Shown one piece after another: positions 22,238-53,778 of a stretch of DNA of 64,000 nt; position 1 is the stretch's first letter; each line of letters opens with the position of its first letter. The position numbers were made by a program, and so were the translations under genes. The notes beneath the pieces are model-generated. The model did no database searches. It had not been told where the DNA came from and saw only the letters and a program-made list of their open reading frames with translations. This DNA is from Apostichopus japonicus (taxonomy: Eukaryota; Echinodermata; Holothuroidea; Aspidochirotida; Stichopodidae). The stretch is taken from assembly GCF_037975245.1 (NCBI RefSeq), contig NC_092564.1, forward strand, positions 13,976,484 to 14,040,483, in the 5' to 3' direction.

Positions 22238-24000
22238 CTTTAATTTCTTTTGTCCATTTTGATAATTTTGTGTCCAAGTTTTATGTTAACAATGAAAAGT
22301 TGACAACAGTCATTGCAAAATCACATTTTTGTTTTGTGTAATTTCTTTTCATTTAAGTACAATGCCAGTATGAAGCATGCACTGGTATTACTGTATGATG
22401 TGTTCACTACAAATTTAACACAGAATGCAAAAAAACAATGAGGATAGTGTCCTGAATACTCCTTTTTGTATATACTACTTTATACAGCTGATCATACCCA
22501 GGGTGTACTCATACCCACAGATCACTATTGGGTAACTTTCCAAAATTTGTCATTTCTACATTTATTTGGATTGATGAAGAATGAAATGCTGCTAGATACA
22601 TACAAAGAAAGGTGCCATTTGCATCAGTACAATTTGAAACTATGATGACTAAAATATCATTTGGAGTGGACATGGTGAAAATAAATCAGCAAAATTGTGA
22701 CAAGTCATTATCATGAGAAATATGTCATTCAGAAGCATTAGGCAAATAATCATGAGATATGATCAAATTCGTGGCTCACTTAATATTATAGCAACTGTCT
22801 GAAGGCCTAAGCTAAAGTATTAATATAAAGTATTCATACAGTAGGCAATTTATTTGGCTGATTTTATCAATATGTGTACACTTCAGTTTTGACTAGGGGG
22901 CCAAGCAGTAAACCATTCTCTCGGTTGAGCCTTTCGGTGAAATAATTTCCGGTAAATCGTACTAAATTTCCTAAACATGCGAATGAAATGTTGTAACAAC
23001 TTAAAACATTTAGAACTAACGTTAGTCCTAGCCCTACCACAGTACCACTACTACATACTGTAGTAGCATGGACACTGCGAAGTTCGGAAACCTAAGCCTT
23101 AAAACACCCCAAAACTATAACTTCATTCTACTGACATTTATGTAAGTACATACTTGCACACGGGTCATTTTGGAGAGAAAATAGCTGTAGCTTCGTAGTT
23201 TTCGTGAAACTGGCTCCTTGCTTGTAAGTTGTCATGGTGAAATCATGTATTTCTTAGGGGTGTCCGAACTTCGCAGTATTCCAAACTTCGCAATACTGAT
23301 TATACCACAGTGTATCATTGGTTCGTGAAACAGATTCATACACAAAATAGGCTATAGTTTCGCCGTTATTGCCAACAAATGGCGCCAAAATTTAACCAAT
23401 CATGAAATTACCATGATAACAGCCCACGAAATAATATATTTTGACATCAGACTTTCCAGTTTTCTCCAAATTGGCAGTAAGTGCCATGACTTTACGATCC
23501 ATTTTTGGACAGCTATAAGTATAAAGAGATTGATTTACGAGACAACACAATAACAAATCGCCGAAACGATGCGCAAATTTAAATAAGTCACTAATTTCCA
23601 GCCTTAAATTACCAATATTCCGTACAATATACGACGCAAACAATGGAGATTAATTTGGCATAATTACTCCGGGAAAAACCCGCCGAATTTCGGGTATTCA
23701 CGAGAAAAAATTATGATTCTTCTTCTACTGCACATAAGTTTCGGCCATGACACTACAAAGAATAACCACTGCGCATGCGGGTAGTATCAGGGAAAGCCCC
23801 ATGAAGTAATCGGCTAGATATAGTCCAACGATAGAGGATGTTTTGAACAAGTCGCCTGAGTCGGAAACTTCATATGGTTGGAGAGGCCTGACCTTCGTGT
23901 TTAGTCGTCGGGTTTGTACATAGGCTGCGTGGTATATCCTGCGGTGGTTTTGGGGGTATGATTATAAAACCACTGTAGACAGAACTCCATAACAACTCCC
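22238..24000. other. No gene recognised
   Basis: AT-rich sequence without homology or consistent exon signals. The minus-strand open frames at 23392-23643 and 23870-24073 lack support. Confidence 0.35.
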
Positions 24001-24037
24001 AGGTTATAAAGTGTGTTTGATATGTTTTAACTGTTTT

Positions 24038-24543
24038 CAGACCTGTTTGACCCCAAAATAGGGAGAATAACATTTTTCAGGGCCAAAAAATAGGGAGAAC
24101 AAGGGGAAAATAGGGAGGTTGGTAATTTTCAACTGAAATGAAATAAATACTCCTAAATAAGTATAGTCGATCTACTTATGCAATACAGTGAGAGAATCAT
24201 TCCAATCAGCGTTTCTTGTATTTTACAGCAGCTTGCTTCGCTTTCTACAGGGTTTCTTTGGTAGGCTTCCATTTGAAACAGAACTCTGGATATTGTGACT
24301 TCATGGCTATCCCATCAAGCTTGAGACTTGACCGACTGTCTGTCTTGTTCTTGCGAACTACACTGAATAGCCTTTCCTGTTCAGCGTAACTGTTGGGAAT
24401 TACTAAGCATAGGACTAATTGTTGGCTATTTTCAGAAATGTCGCAAGTGTAGAACATAGAAAAACTGGAAGAATAGAATATGAAACCGGGAGATTCGGGT
24501 AAAAACCAGGACTCTCCTGGTAAAGCCGGGAGAGTTGACAGGT
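24038..24543. mobile_element. hAT-derived TIR element, copy 2, inside a stray array unit
   Basis: The ends CAGACCTG and GTTGACAGGT match copies 1 and 3. The left flank (GATATGTTTTAACTGTTTT) and right flank (TTTTTGTAGCC, TTCTTTCAG, ATCCGGGAGGTGGACGG at 24572) are the two halves of one spacer-plus-A unit of the 14-16.6 kb array, so this element landed in an outlying unit. It carries the transposase fragment listed next. Confidence 0.85.
24245..24457 (-). pseudogene. hAT transposase C-terminal dimerisation-domain remnant
   Basis: The 70-codon open frame contains NSYAEQERLFSVVRKNKT followed by DSRSSL. This is the pattern of the hAT family C-terminal dimerisation region, in which a conserved N-x-E-x-E-R-x-F-S motif precedes a K-T...R..L helix. 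The rest of the transposase is absent, so it cannot be functional. The same segment recurs with changes at about 63,100-63,340 in copy 3. The family assignment rests on this motif only. Confidence 0.7.
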
Positions 24544-24571
24544 ATGTGTTTTTGTAGCCATGTTCTTTCAG

Positions 24572-24670
24572 ATCCGGGAGGTGGACGGAGATGAGTTAAG
24601 ACAAGGACAACCACAACTCTGGATGACGCCCTAAGCAGATGGACGAGGGCCCCAGGTGGGTGGGTGAATT
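24572..24670 (+). repeat. Outlying A-type exon-like unit
   Basis: ATCCGGGAGGTGGACGG after a TTCTTTCAG acceptor, ending in GGTGGGTGG/GTGAATTATGC. It is the same unit as the 14-16.6 kb array but about 6.6 kb from the array's last unit. Compared with the intact unit it carries a small deletion, and the frame is broken. Confidence 0.75.
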
Positions 24671-24941
24671 ATGCAATACAATGTGTGCATGTGTGGGAGG
24701 GGGAGAAGGGGATGGGCGCCTGAACCTTGATGGAATGGCCAGATGGGAATCAAGGATTTTATAAAGGACTGAACTGATTGTGGCCCTGAGGGTCGTTGGC
24801 CGTCCGTATCTTTAGAATAAAACCCTTAGGTGGAAAACACATCTCGTTTTTGCTAGAGAATAAGCCAATTTGAAAAAAAGGAATTAACTAGTTAAACGTC
24901 AACATTGAACTGGTTTAGTTTTTGGTGTCTGTGCCTGCCAG

Positions 24942-25161
24942 AAGTGGCGTAGCACGAGCAAGTGACGATACTGTAAGGCAAGTCGAAGCCCCGGAATTTG
25001 CATATATTGATCTCCTCTCCCTCCCTGCAGAGGTATCAATGACAAAGGCAAAAACCAACAGTGAACTAGGGAGACAAGCAATTGTAAAGCAACTACAATA
25101 TATTTTGGTACATAGCTTTCAAATCTGGAGCAAATATAATAAGATGCAACCCCTGCAGTAA
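24942..25161 (+). CDS. Candidate terminal exon, unknown protein
   Basis: A T-rich acceptor (GTGTCTGTGCCTGCCAG) precedes a 73-codon open segment including VRQVEAPEFAYIDLLSLP and ending KYNKMQPLQ before TAA. An AATAAA follows at about 25,283. The composition looks protein-like (charged, balanced), but I recognise no family. It lies downstream of the outlying array unit and could be the end of the array gene. It begins with one base of a split codon, so an upstream exon in phase 2 would be required. Chance is a real alternative. Confidence 0.3.
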
Positions 25162-26206
25162 AAAGTGGGATCTGTAATTTACAGGGTTAATCTATGCTGC
25201 TACATATACCTTAATGCAGTGGAAGAGTTTCTTCTATGGAAGTCCTGAGGGGGGGGAAACAACCCAAAAGAAGGCACACAGAATAAAAAGTTTTGACAAT
25301 ATGTTCGACATCACTCCAGCTTTTTAATAGTCCTTCTCTCTACCCCAAAGTTGCAAAGGGAAACGTCAACAAATAAGGTAAAATTCATTGCGTTAGACAT
25401 GAAATCCTTCTGATTATCAACATCAAAACTTCACATCAACATTTTACTAGCACTCGCTTCACAAATGAAATGGAGAAATTTTTCAAATATTTGGTTTTCT
25501 TTTTCAAGTTGATTTTGAATACACTATTCACCAGGGATTAATGCTAACAATGATTACACATACTGCTGTTCTTTATAACAAGAAAGGATTATTCTACAGG
25601 GTTTCATCCTAGTAAACACAATACTGAAAAGTGATAACTGCCAAATGGCTTGTGGCCTTGCAATATTGAAACATGAGGTAAATGGTTCACACTCTCTAGT
25701 TTCTACTCCACTATGTGCAAAAATATATCTTTACCGGCAGGTTCATTCCTTTGGTCAAAGGTATGGACTTCTTTTCTTCAGAACACCATATCATCAGTTT
25801 TTCTTTACGTTTATTGCATTTTTCAAAGTCAGATCGTTACGAATGGAATATGAGTCAGCTGTTTGTGGTAGATTGGCAAGTATCTGACTCTAGCACAAAT
25901 AACTGGAATAATTTAAGGAGACTAAAAACTGATAAAGGCATACTGAATAGAATGAGACCATTCCTATAATAATTTTTGCTCTGTTTCAAACTTTCTTTAC
26001 CCATGGAGGACCTGACAAATAAGGTGGGTAACACACTCTGTGGTGACACAAATTTGGACTCCTACCACACCACAACAACAAAACCACATCAAAAATTTAA
26101 AATTTGCAATCAAAATAAGAACATGATTAAAGTGCAGTGGAAACTTTGTCCTCATGATTTCAGGCTTCTGAGAAGAGACTGCTCTTTCGAATAACAAAAT
26201 GTCTTC
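25162..26206 (-). other. IDH2 3'UTR and 3' flank
   Basis: No separate gene is supported. The minus-strand transcript of IDH2 probably ends here: a canonical AATAAA (plus-strand TTTATT at 25810-25815) lies about 390 bases after the stop codon. The plus-strand open frames at 25645-25969 have no splice or homology support. Confidence 0.45.
25810..25815 (-). terminator. Candidate IDH2 polyadenylation signal
   Basis: AATAAA on the minus strand, first clear canonical signal downstream of the IDH2 stop at 26207. Usage is inferred, not shown. Confidence 0.4.
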
Positions 26207-45024
<18,818 letters not shown>

Positions 45025-48000
45025 TCTTCTCTATTGATTTGACACACGAGTATGCATGTGGGAAACGCCGGTGTACTAGCTTCACTCACGTTGAGGCTTA
45101 TTAATATTTAATTCTGAACTATCTAAGAATGAATTTGTAGATGGGGCGGAGCTTTGTACTCATTAAATCCCACATCATATAAATGAATAAACAGTTACCC
45201 TTGAGCTTAACAATGACATGGCGGCTTTTTTTATTAGACGCGGGAACTTAGCATTGTGCTACTTTGGTGATGTTAATGGGTCCTCCGCCGCATTCATTGG
45301 CGGTATTACGATTTAACGGCCACAAGAAAATGTGATACTAAGTGCATGAGTGGTTTGTAGTAGTGTACGTCTAGAGCCAGGGCGGCCGGGCAAGGGTGAT
45401 CGAAATATGTCACTGGGTCCCTTTTTGATTTAATATTTTTCTTAATATATAGTATGAAAATGAGAAGAGATAGTATTTATCCCTCCCCTCTCCCCATATT
45501 TCACTGGGCCAACTAACTGCATGACCTCAAGAGATGTACAGCTCTACGTAGTCGCCATCTGACCAGGCAACTTTCACTAGGATGTTGTAGTAATTGGCCC
45601 TATTCTCAAAAAAATTCCTCTGACAGTTCCATGGTGAAAATCATAGGAGCCTATATAGGTTATACTTATAAGTTCATGGTATATTTCCAATTTTGTGTCA
45701 TAAATTGAAATGAAGGGAGGTTTGACCAACTTAATTCGACCCCTTTCCTGACCCTATTGAAAACTTGTGAGAAGAGATGTTACTGAAATATTTGGTTTTA
45801 CAATCTTTGGGATGTCTGAGCGAACAGGCAATACACCGCGTTCTCAATGTCACAATAAAAGTGTCATTTACTGTTTTACCCATACCATTTTAGTCAATCC
45901 GTGCGTACGGAACAATGCAGTGACGTAAGTTCATAAATATTAATATTGTCCTTTAAGGTGTACGATTTATTCTTCCGTCACCAAGCATGTACATACGTGT
46001 GTTAAAGACAATGGCATGTCAGCGTAGTTGTGTCAAAGTTAATGCTGAGAAAAGTAGTTGCTAACCCGTACCCTACCGCGTGATTGAACGTATATGCAGC
46101 CTATGTATGCACTGCTGATACAGGGCTGCTGAAGTCACCGATACCCGGCTGTTGTTAGATCTCGAAGAAACAATCTTTTCTGTACGTAAAAGCTTCGTGT
46201 TGGTTGATATTTCAAGGTGTAATCAATATGATTTAGCATTCTTGAAAATATGTTACTGTTGTCACTCCTGTAATTTCAAATTTCCATTATGCCTGTGACA
46301 TATAACTACTGTTAGACTGTTGTTACTGTAGTGTTAGTGTTAGTGCTAGAGTTACTGTTACTGTTAGACCTATATAATCGATAGCATAAGCATTAACATA
46401 GACCTATATTTCGGCTACAATAATCTTAACATAGCATAAGTAATTGATAAAGGGGCCGAAGGTCCAACATACTATGTGTTGTTCCCTATTCTCGAAATCA
46501 GCAGTCATTTCGATATAATGGGCACTAAATTAGGCCATTTTAAAATTCTAGCTTTGAAGTTTGAGCCATGGCATACTGTACATCTGCCAGTCCTAGCCCA
46601 AGTAACAAATACGGCTAGCCTAGCTGTTACCCTCTTGAGTCCAACTTCTGATTTTCAAGTTGCATTTTGCCTCGACAGTTCATTTGACACCATGCAGGTA
46701 CTGTATGACCTATATAATCATGATGATATGCCTTTTTTGCCAAAAAAATTTCCCATTTGTGGAGATGAAACAACTATAAAAACCAAATTGTTTCCTATAT
46801 CATCTGGTCTTGCCTTTGTTTCCTAGCATTTTAGCAAACATAGTAATGGTTCTTGTTCGAAACATTGATTGAATTCATGCATGAGCAAATGGCAAGACCT
46901 CAATATGTAGTATAGCCTAAGGCAAACTTAACTTAGCTTATTGTGACCTAACTTAATGGCATAGAAGACTCGCCCCAAACCGCGTGCCGCGCTCTGAAAA
47001 AAGTTAACTTTCCGTTGCTTGCAAGTGAAGTTTCCATTTTGTCACTACAAAATGCAGACAGTAATGAAACATGATACCTTGTTATCTTTTATCTAGACCT
47101 GAGATGTCCATCGCTGCTATGTTCACTGTGTTGTGGGTATTGAACGTAGCTGTATGTATTGACTGTACACTAGTGTCTAATTATAGACGGTAGCAAGCTG
47201 TGTGTGTATTTTCTGGGATCGATGGTGGTGTCTAACACTTCTGTTACACCTCATTCGAAACTAGGTCAGATTATCAGCATGAGATGTTTCTTGGTGCGCA
47301 TGTCTTCACACCCTTTAAGGTATTGGCATTACTATGACTAGTATGAGATTACAAGAAAACTTATGATTAATAATGTGAAATTATCACATCTTTTTACCTA
47401 GGCAACTGGAAATTTGGATAAACCTAAATCATTAAGAGCAATGCACATTAAAATCATGTGGGATCACCAATGAAGTCAGAGCATTGGTTCACACTCGCAA
47501 ATTGTGTGTATGTCTTGATTGTATGCCCTGAACCAGAGCAAATGAGGAAATACCTAATAATGACTAAAGAACAATGTAACTGCATGATTATCTACAATTT
47601 AACTCAATCATGTGTGGTTTGTACAAGAATGACAGAAAACATATCATATCATATTGTAATGGTGTAAGCATGAGTAATGAATCAAATCAATAGTGATGGT
47701 GAATGTCTGACAACTCAATATACACCTTGTGAATGTGCTTTGAAAACATTAAGGTAGAATGCACAAAAAAACGACAAGAAACCTGTCATCATACAATAAT
47801 ATGGTGTGGCCTAAAATTTAGCTGAGTTAATGTAGGCTGCTGAGCCTGCATGCAACTCTTTCTTGTGTGACTTGCTGCATAACCTCAGCAGGGCACTCAG
47901 GACAGAGGGCATCGGAGCAAAATTTTCGTCTCGGGTTCAAACTTGTTCGGATTGACCAAGTTGAAATGTGTTACATTCATTTTACTAAAATCTATCTTGT

Positions 48001-49026
48001 CCATTGGCTTCAGGCAAAACACACTTACAACAAAAACCTAGGACTTCATAATTAATGACTTGATAATGGTATTCTTTTTAGAGAAAAAGACTAAAGGGTT
48101 TCTATGATGTTGCAATCAAACACAAGAATATTAGCAGATTGTCTGGTAGAATACAATACTTTATATTCAACTTGCCAAATATTCAATCCCAACTCTATAT
48201 CTCACAATATCAGATTGGTAAATGGTGTTAAGTAGGTCACTATCTCACTCAATTGATAGCTGATGTCTATTCAATATAGATAATGATAATTGCAAACAGT
48301 TAAGTAGAGGGAAAGACTGGTATTTACTTAAGTTATGCTCTGACAGAGTATCTTATCGATTGCCTGGTTGTGCTGAGACCAAAGTTTTAAAGTTAAAGTG
48401 ACTAGTAAATACATATCTGACTGATATTATCTAGACTAATATGACATATATGCTTGCTATTCTACAGTGTGTCATGTGCTGTGAGTATTGAATAATATCG
48501 TAATCTGTTCCCCTGACGTTACTTCCATTTAAAAAATGTCAAGTGGTTGAAACATTTCAAGCAATGAAGCCATATTTACCAATTTCTGTTTATGCATTTG
48601 TGAAGGAAAAGAAAACAAACGCAAAACAAAAAAACACTTGTGATGCAGTTGTTAAGGGTCTCAACCTCATTTACATAAACCCTATTATCTAGATTATCTG
48701 TTATTTGTCAGTTGGATTAAACAATTAACAAACCTTGGTTTTTATTGATCATTACTATTGACTACAAGATACAGAGTGTTAAGGAGGTAAGAAAGTACAC
48801 TCAAGGTGTCTGTGGGTTCTGTTCAGCTGTCTGAGTTTTTAACAACTTCATTGGGTAAAGTTTTCTGAAACAATCCATATTTATAACACCTTAGCTTTTG
48901 TTTTACTCTTTCATCTACTTGATTGAGCATTGGTATCAGTAATGCAAGATTTCTACTCAGTCCTGTATCCTACCTATCCTGTCCTGAAATTCACAAATTT
49001 CATATCTTTGTATTTTTATCATACAG
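45025..49026. promoter_or_regulatory. Shared divergent upstream region of IDH2 and NNT
   Basis: IDH2 starts leftward at 45024. NNT coding starts rightward at 49036, just after a likely 3' splice site, so NNT probably has a non-coding first exon within this 4 kb. A TGACGTAA (CRE/ATF-like) lies at 45921-45928, although it also reads as a donor (GAC/GTAAGT) that could end an NNT 5'UTR exon. A low-complexity GTTACTGTTAG stretch lies at about 46,300-46,370. The open frames at 46476-46826 and 47458-48055 have no support. No TATA box could be assigned with confidence. Confidence 0.5.
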
Positions 49027-49035
49027 AGAGCTAAC
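49027..49035 (+). other. NNT: NNT 5'UTR after a 3' splice site
   Basis: A T-rich tract ending in ATACAG (AG at 49025-49026) lies nine bases before the NNT ATG, suggesting a 5'UTR intron. The upstream exon was not identified. Confidence 0.5.
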
Positions 49036-52000
49036 ATGTTTCGGTTACTACCACTTGTCCACCGGGTGGACAAATTCTCTGCCTGCAAGGTTCAGCGATT
49101 CCCCGAGGCACTGAAGAGGCGAGGATTTCGCACAGCAACTCTCAAATATGCAGAGAAGGAGCCTGCCCCAGCCCCTAAAGGGATCCCGTGTAGTAATCTA
49201 ACCATTGGTGTTCCAAAGGAATCCTTTACCAAAGAGTGCAGAGTAGCTGTGACACCGGCAGCTGTAAAGACTCTCATCAAAGAGGGATTCTCTGTTAATG
49301 TCGAAGATGGGGCAGGAGCCGCAGCTAACTTTACCAATAAAGACTATGAAGAGGCGGGGGCAAAAATCAAGAGTAAAGTGGAAGCCTTCGGTGCGGACAT
49401 TGTTCTTAAAGTAAGGTCTCCTGCAGTAGAAGAGATTGACTTACTCAAAGAAGGCTCAAACTTGATCAGCTTTGTGTATCCGGCTCAAAATAAAGACCTC
49501 CTGGACAAACTGGCCACCAGAAAGGCGACATTGTTTGGGATGGACTGCGTACCCCGTATCAGCAGAGCGCAGGTCTTTGATGCTCTCAGCTCTATGGCAA
49601 ATATAGCAGGATATAAAGGAGTCATAGAGGCTGCCAACAATTTTGGACGATTCTTCACGGGCCAGATCACTGCGGCTGGTAAGGTGCCACCTGCTAAGAT
49701 GCTTGTAATTGGTGGTGGTGTTGCAGGACTGTCGGCAATAGGTACCGCCAAAAATATGGGCGCAGTAGTCAGGGGTTTTGATACCAGAGCTGCTGTTAAA
49801 GAGCAGGTGGAATCACTCGGAGCTGAATTTCTTGAACTGGAATATGAAGAATCCGGTGAAGGAACAGGTGGATATGCCAAAGAAATGTCCCCAGAGTTTA
49901 TCAAAGCTGAGATGGACCTTTTCCACAAGCAATGTAAAGATGTTGATATTGTGGTCACGACAGCTTTGATACCAGGTAAGCCAGCTCCTAAGCTGATCAC
50001 CAGAGAAATGATCGAAGACATGAAAGAAGGTTCTGTCGTGGTAGACCTCGCAGCCGAGGCCGGGGGAAACATCGAGACGACCAAACCGAACGAGCTGTAC
50101 AAGTACAAAGGAGTGACGCACATTGGCTACACTGACCTACCCAGTCGGCTTCCCACACAGTCGAGTACACTGTACGGTAATAATATTACAAAGTTTCTCT
50201 TGTCTATTGGGCCTAAAGGTCACTTTGATATTAATTTAGAAGATGAAGTAGTTAGAGGATCAATTATTCTTCACAACGGTCAAATGATGTGGCCCCCTCC
50301 ACCTCCAAAAGTGGTCCCCCAGGCCCCGGTCGCCACAACACCCACTGCAGCAGCAGCTGAGCCAGAGCCTGTGAACCCATTTAATGAGAAATTGACTAAA
50401 GCTGTTGTGTACACTACTGGTTTAAGTGCATTACATGGCCTAGGGCTTATCTCCCCTGGGTTGCAATTCAACACAATGATGACAACATTCTGTTTAGCTG
50501 GTATTGTGGGCTATCATACCGTCTGGGGGGTCACTCCCGCCCTTCACAGTCCACTTATGTCCGTCACAAATGCCATCTCGGGTATCACGGCGGTAGGAGG
50601 TTTGCTGTGCATGAGTGGAGGTCTGTATCCCGATAGTTCTGCTGCAACCCTGGCAGCTTTAGCCACCTTCATGTCCTCCATCAACATCTTTGGTGGTTTC
50701 TTGGTCACTCAGAGGATGTTGGACATGTTCAGACGTCCTACTGACCCCCCAGAGTACAATTACCTCTACCTTCTACCAGGACTTGCTGCTCTGGGTACAT
50801 ACGGAGCAGGACAGCTGTCTGGCTACGACCTGCAGACCCTCGCATACCTGGCTGGCTCGTTATGTTGTGTCGGGGCTCTGAGTGGCTTGTCCTCACAGGT
50901 GACATCCAGACAGGGCAATGCACTGGGCATAATAGGTGTAAGTATTGGCATGATGGCAACCCTCATGGGTGTGAAAGCTTCACCAGAGCTGTTGACCCAA
51001 ATGGGGATGTGTATCGGCGGCGGTGGGCTGATTGGATCTGTCATAGCCAAACGGGTTGCCATTACTGACCTTCCCCAGTTGGTCGCTGCTTTCCACAGTT
51101 TTGTTGGTTTAGCTGCTGTCTTGACTTGTGTGGCTACTTACATGAATGAGGCAGCACACTATGCCACTGACCCATCCATGATGATGGCTAAGGCATTTGT
51201 ATTCCTTGGTACCTACATTGGTGGAGTCACTTTCACAGGTTCCCTGGTGGCATATGGCAAACTGCAGGGCTTTCTGAACTCTGCACCTTTGCTGATGCCT
51301 GGTCGCAATGTCCTCAATGCTGGGCTGTTTGCCACCAATGTTGGCGCCATGTCTTATTTCATGACAAACCCTGGTTACATGGCAGACATGGGTTGTCTCA
51401 CCACCACATCAATTCTGTCCTCCTTGATGGGTGTGACCTTGACCATGGCTATCGGTGGAGCTGATATGCCAGTGGTCATCACAGTGTTGAATAGCTACAG
51501 TGGGTGGGCCCTCTGTGCAGAAGGCTTCATGTTAGATAACAACTTGATGACGATAGTAGGAGCAATGATTGGCTCTTCGGGTGCCATTTTGTCCTATATC
51601 ATGTGCAAGGCAATGAACAGGTCTCTAGCAAATGTAATCTTTGGAGGTTACGGAACAAAGTCTACCGCTGGAGGTAAGCCTATGGCGATCGAGGGCACCC
51701 ACACCGAAATAAATGTGGATAATGCAATAGATTTAATTTCAGATGCCAAAAATATCATCATAACTCCCGGGTACGGTCTCTGCGTAGCTCAGGCCCAGTA
51801 TCCAATCGCAGAGATGGTTACCCTCCTAAAAAAGAAGGGTAAGAATGTGAGGTTTGGTATTCACCCAGTGGCCGGACGTATGCCCGGTCAGTTGAATGTG
51901 TTGTTAGCAGAGGCTGGGGTTCCCTATGATGTTGTGTTAGAAATGGATGAAATCAATGAAGATTTCCCGAAAACTGACCTCACATTAGTGATCGGCGCTA

Positions 52001-52236
52001 ACGACACCGTCAACTCGGCTGCCGAGGAAGATCCTAATTCGATCATCGCAGGCATGCCGGTCCTCAGAGTGTGGGACTCTAAAGATGTCATCGTGATGAA
52101 AAGGACGCTCGGCGTCGGCTACGCCGCAGTCGACAACCCAATCTTTTTCAAAGAAAATACGTCCATGTTGTTGGGCGATGCCAAGAAAACTTGCGATGCA
52201 CTCTTAACCCAGATTCGTTCACGCTATGAGAGTTGA
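49036..52236 (+). CDS. NNT: NAD(P) transhydrogenase, mitochondrial (1066 aa, uninterrupted)
   Basis: Inner-membrane proton-translocating transhydrogenase; uses the proton gradient to reduce NADP+ with NADH in the matrix. Residues 1-45 form a basic presequence ([25 protein letters not shown]). Domain I (about 54-415) binds NAD(H): [43 protein letters not shown] at about 225, and the [12 protein letters not shown] loop. A Pro/Ala linker follows (about 418-445). Domain II (about 452-870) contains about a dozen or more hydrophobic helices, with AFHSFVG at about 684 (the conserved membrane His) and [19 protein letters not shown]. Domain III (about 880-1066) binds NADP(H): [39 protein letters not shown]. 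This is the fused single-chain animal arrangement, close to human length (1086). The whole coding region is one exon with no break or frameshift; vertebrate NNT has many introns. Confidence 0.98.
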   Translation: MFRLLPLVHRVDKFSACKVQRFPEALKRRGFRTATLKYAEKEPAPAPKGIPCSNLTIGVPKESFTKECRVAVTPAAVKTLIKEGFSVNVEDGAGAAANFTNKDYEEAGAKIKSKVEAFGADIVLKVRSPAVEEIDLLKEGSNLISFVYPAQNKDLLDKLATRKATLFGMDCVPRISRAQVFDALSSMANIAGYKGVIEAANNFGRFFTGQITAAGKVPPAKMLVIGGGVAGLSAIGTAKNMGAVVRGFDTRAAVKEQVESLGAEFLELEYEESGEGTGGYAKEMSPEFIKAEMDLFHKQCKDVDIVVTTALIPGKPAPKLITREMIEDMKEGSVVVDLAAEAGGNIETTKPNELYKYKGVTHIGYTDLPSRLPTQSSTLYGNNITKFLLSIGPKGHFDINLEDEVVRGSIILHNGQMMWPPPPPKVVPQAPVATTPTAAAAEPEPVNPFNEKLTKAVVYTTGLSALHGLGLISPGLQFNTMMTTFCLAGIVGYHTVWGVTPALHSPLMSVTNAISGITAVGGLLCMSGGLYPDSSAATLAALATFMSSINIFGGFLVTQRMLDMFRRPTDPPEYNYLYLLPGLAALGTYGAGQLSGYDLQTLAYLAGSLCCVGALSGLSSQVTSRQGNALGIIGVSIGMMATLMGVKASPELLTQMGMCIGGGGLIGSVIAKRVAITDLPQLVAAFHSFVGLAAVLTCVATYMNEAAHYATDPSMMMAKAFVFLGTYIGGVTFTGSLVAYGKLQGFLNSAPLLMPGRNVLNAGLFATNVGAMSYFMTNPGYMADMGCLTTTSILSSLMGVTLTMAIGGADMPVVITVLNSYSGWALCAEGFMLDNNLMTIVGAMIGSSGAILSYIMCKAMNRSLANVIFGGYGTKSTAGGKPMAIEGTHTEINVDNAIDLISDAKNIIITPGYGLCVAQAQYPIAEMVTLLKKKGKNVRFGIHPVAGRMPGQLNVLLAEAGVPYDVVLEMDEINEDFPKTDLTLVIGANDTVNSAAEEDPNSIIAGMPVLRVWDSKDVIVMKRTLGVGYAAVDNPIFFKENTSMLLGDAKKTCDALLTQIRSRYES

Positions 52237-52344
52237 TAGAAGTAACCAATGGTTTAACTTTGTCACCTTTTATCGCTTGGGTTGGTATTGCTTATCTTCA
52301 ATTGCAAAGTTAGTCCCAAAATGGTCTTTGCAGAGAGTGGATAC

Positions 52345-52372
52345 ATTAAAGTATTAAAGGAGAAAAAAAAAA
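52345..52372 (+). terminator. NNT polyadenylation signals followed by an A10 tract
   Basis: Two ATTAAA hexamers (52345-52350 and 52353-52358) lie 110-120 bases after the NNT stop, and a run of ten A (52363-52372) follows directly. The A run may be simple genomic sequence or the remnant of a poly(A) tail. Confidence 0.5.
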
Positions 52373-53716
52373 CTTGTTTTCCATGAAGTAGAGTTTAACA
52401 TGTTAAAAAAAATAATGTTTAATGCACTGGCTGAAGTAGTATACAGGTTGTTTGTTGTGTTTAATTTTTTCACGGTACCTTTAACAGACTTGTGGGAAAA
52501 TTTCTCTGTTATTCTAAGAGATGTGTAGGGTTTTCAGCAGAGAGTGACTGAAAAATGAGGTAATGGCAGTCAATCATAAGTTTGTTTTCCTGTAAAATTT
52601 TCTTTTCAAGAGAGATGACCACAAATTATGCTCTTGTGCTCTTTACCCCTGTAACAGGTTGTATTACATCTGCATGTATTGTTTTAGTCCACCACAACTA
52701 AACCATCCTTAGTGTGCCATGTGTGAGTAGTTCAGAATATAACCCATTCCCAGTCAAGAAAGACTGGCTCTCTAACATGAACTTTGGAGCTTTTATGCAA
52801 CAGCAACATACTAATGTCAATACAGTGTTTATGTCATTATGTTATCACTGTAGTAGTCTTGGAAAGGTTATAAATCGTACTCTAACGATTGGCTGTAGAT
52901 GAAGCTGGTGAACTTTGCACAAAGTTGCCTTCATTGCCTGTTGCCTGTGACCTCTCACTCACTGTGCAGTACAGTAAAAGAAAGGTTGATAAACTATCTG
53001 TGCAGTGATCAAAATGCTAATATTTGTTGTAAATGGAAACTATTCAGCTGGCTCAGCTTTTATTCATTATGACCAAATAACCCTATAGTCCTTGTGTAAA
53101 CTATAAGATGAAATCGAGTTGTGAATGGAATACCTCGTGACCTGTCATAGTACAGCTTTGTGGAATTACTCATGGTATAGTGAAGCATATGGTAAAGCAG
53201 TCGCAGATCCCCATTAGATGAGGAATTGGGCAGGTAAAGTGGGGGAGGGGGGTTAACATGGGGTGAAGAAGGATGGATAAGGGGTAATAGTTTTCAAAAT
53301 ATTGGTTTAAATTTGTGGTTTTTGTGAATTAACCAGCTAACATGGATGCAATGGTGAGGTTTGAATAGTTGGAAATTTGGAATAAGGAGGGGTTGGGTGG
53401 GGGTGGGGAAAAGAGTTATAGCTTTGTGATGTAATGTGTTGTACAAGTTGTCAGTATAAATCAGGGAGGAATTTGGGGGTTATTTTGAAGGACATATATC
53501 AGTTCTGAAGTACACATGTAGGTTTGGTTATGGTTTGGTCTTGTAAACTATAACATTGTATGTCTAAATAACTTGTGTGCTAGGTGTTGTTGTTACATGA
53601 CCCACTTAAGTAAGCACAATTTCAGATGATATGTGATTGTGTCACATCAGTTCATCAAATTTATTTGAGAGGGAAAGATTGGATAAGAATCATGTTTTAA
53701 TATATACCACACTCAC
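52373..53716. other. 3' flank of NNT; no gene seen
   Basis: AT-rich sequence with G-rich patches (53,235-53,420). No exon-like structure or homology on either strand. Confidence 0.4.
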
Positions 53717-53778
53717 CTGTGTAAGGGTTGCTGTAAATGTCGTAGCGACCTGGTTTTCGTTTGCATCTTCCATTTTAT
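53717..53778 (-). CDS. Candidate exon of an unrecognised minus-strand gene
   Basis: 62 nt between a good acceptor (CTTGTGCTTCAG) and a consensus donor (CACAG/GTGAGT) on the minus strand. It contains ATG at 53773 followed by 18 codons (MEDANENQVATTFTATLTQ) ending exactly at the donor, so it could hold a start codon. No neighbouring exon could be joined with confidence, since NNT lies immediately downstream. Function unknown. Confidence 0.35.

Noticed and set aside
46476-46826. 116-residue plus-strand open frame between IDH2 and NNT
   Set aside because: No recognisable motif, no splice context, and average AT-rich composition; compatible with chance.
49485-50123. 212-residue frame antisense to NNT
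   Set aside because: Shadow of the strongly conserved NNT reading frame; the Ser/Pro-rich translation is typical of an antisense frame.
49036-52236. Bacterial contamination or horizontal pntAB fusion
   Set aside because: The domain order is the fused animal form with a presequence, the closest remembered match is animal NNT, and it is flanked by animal genes with introns.
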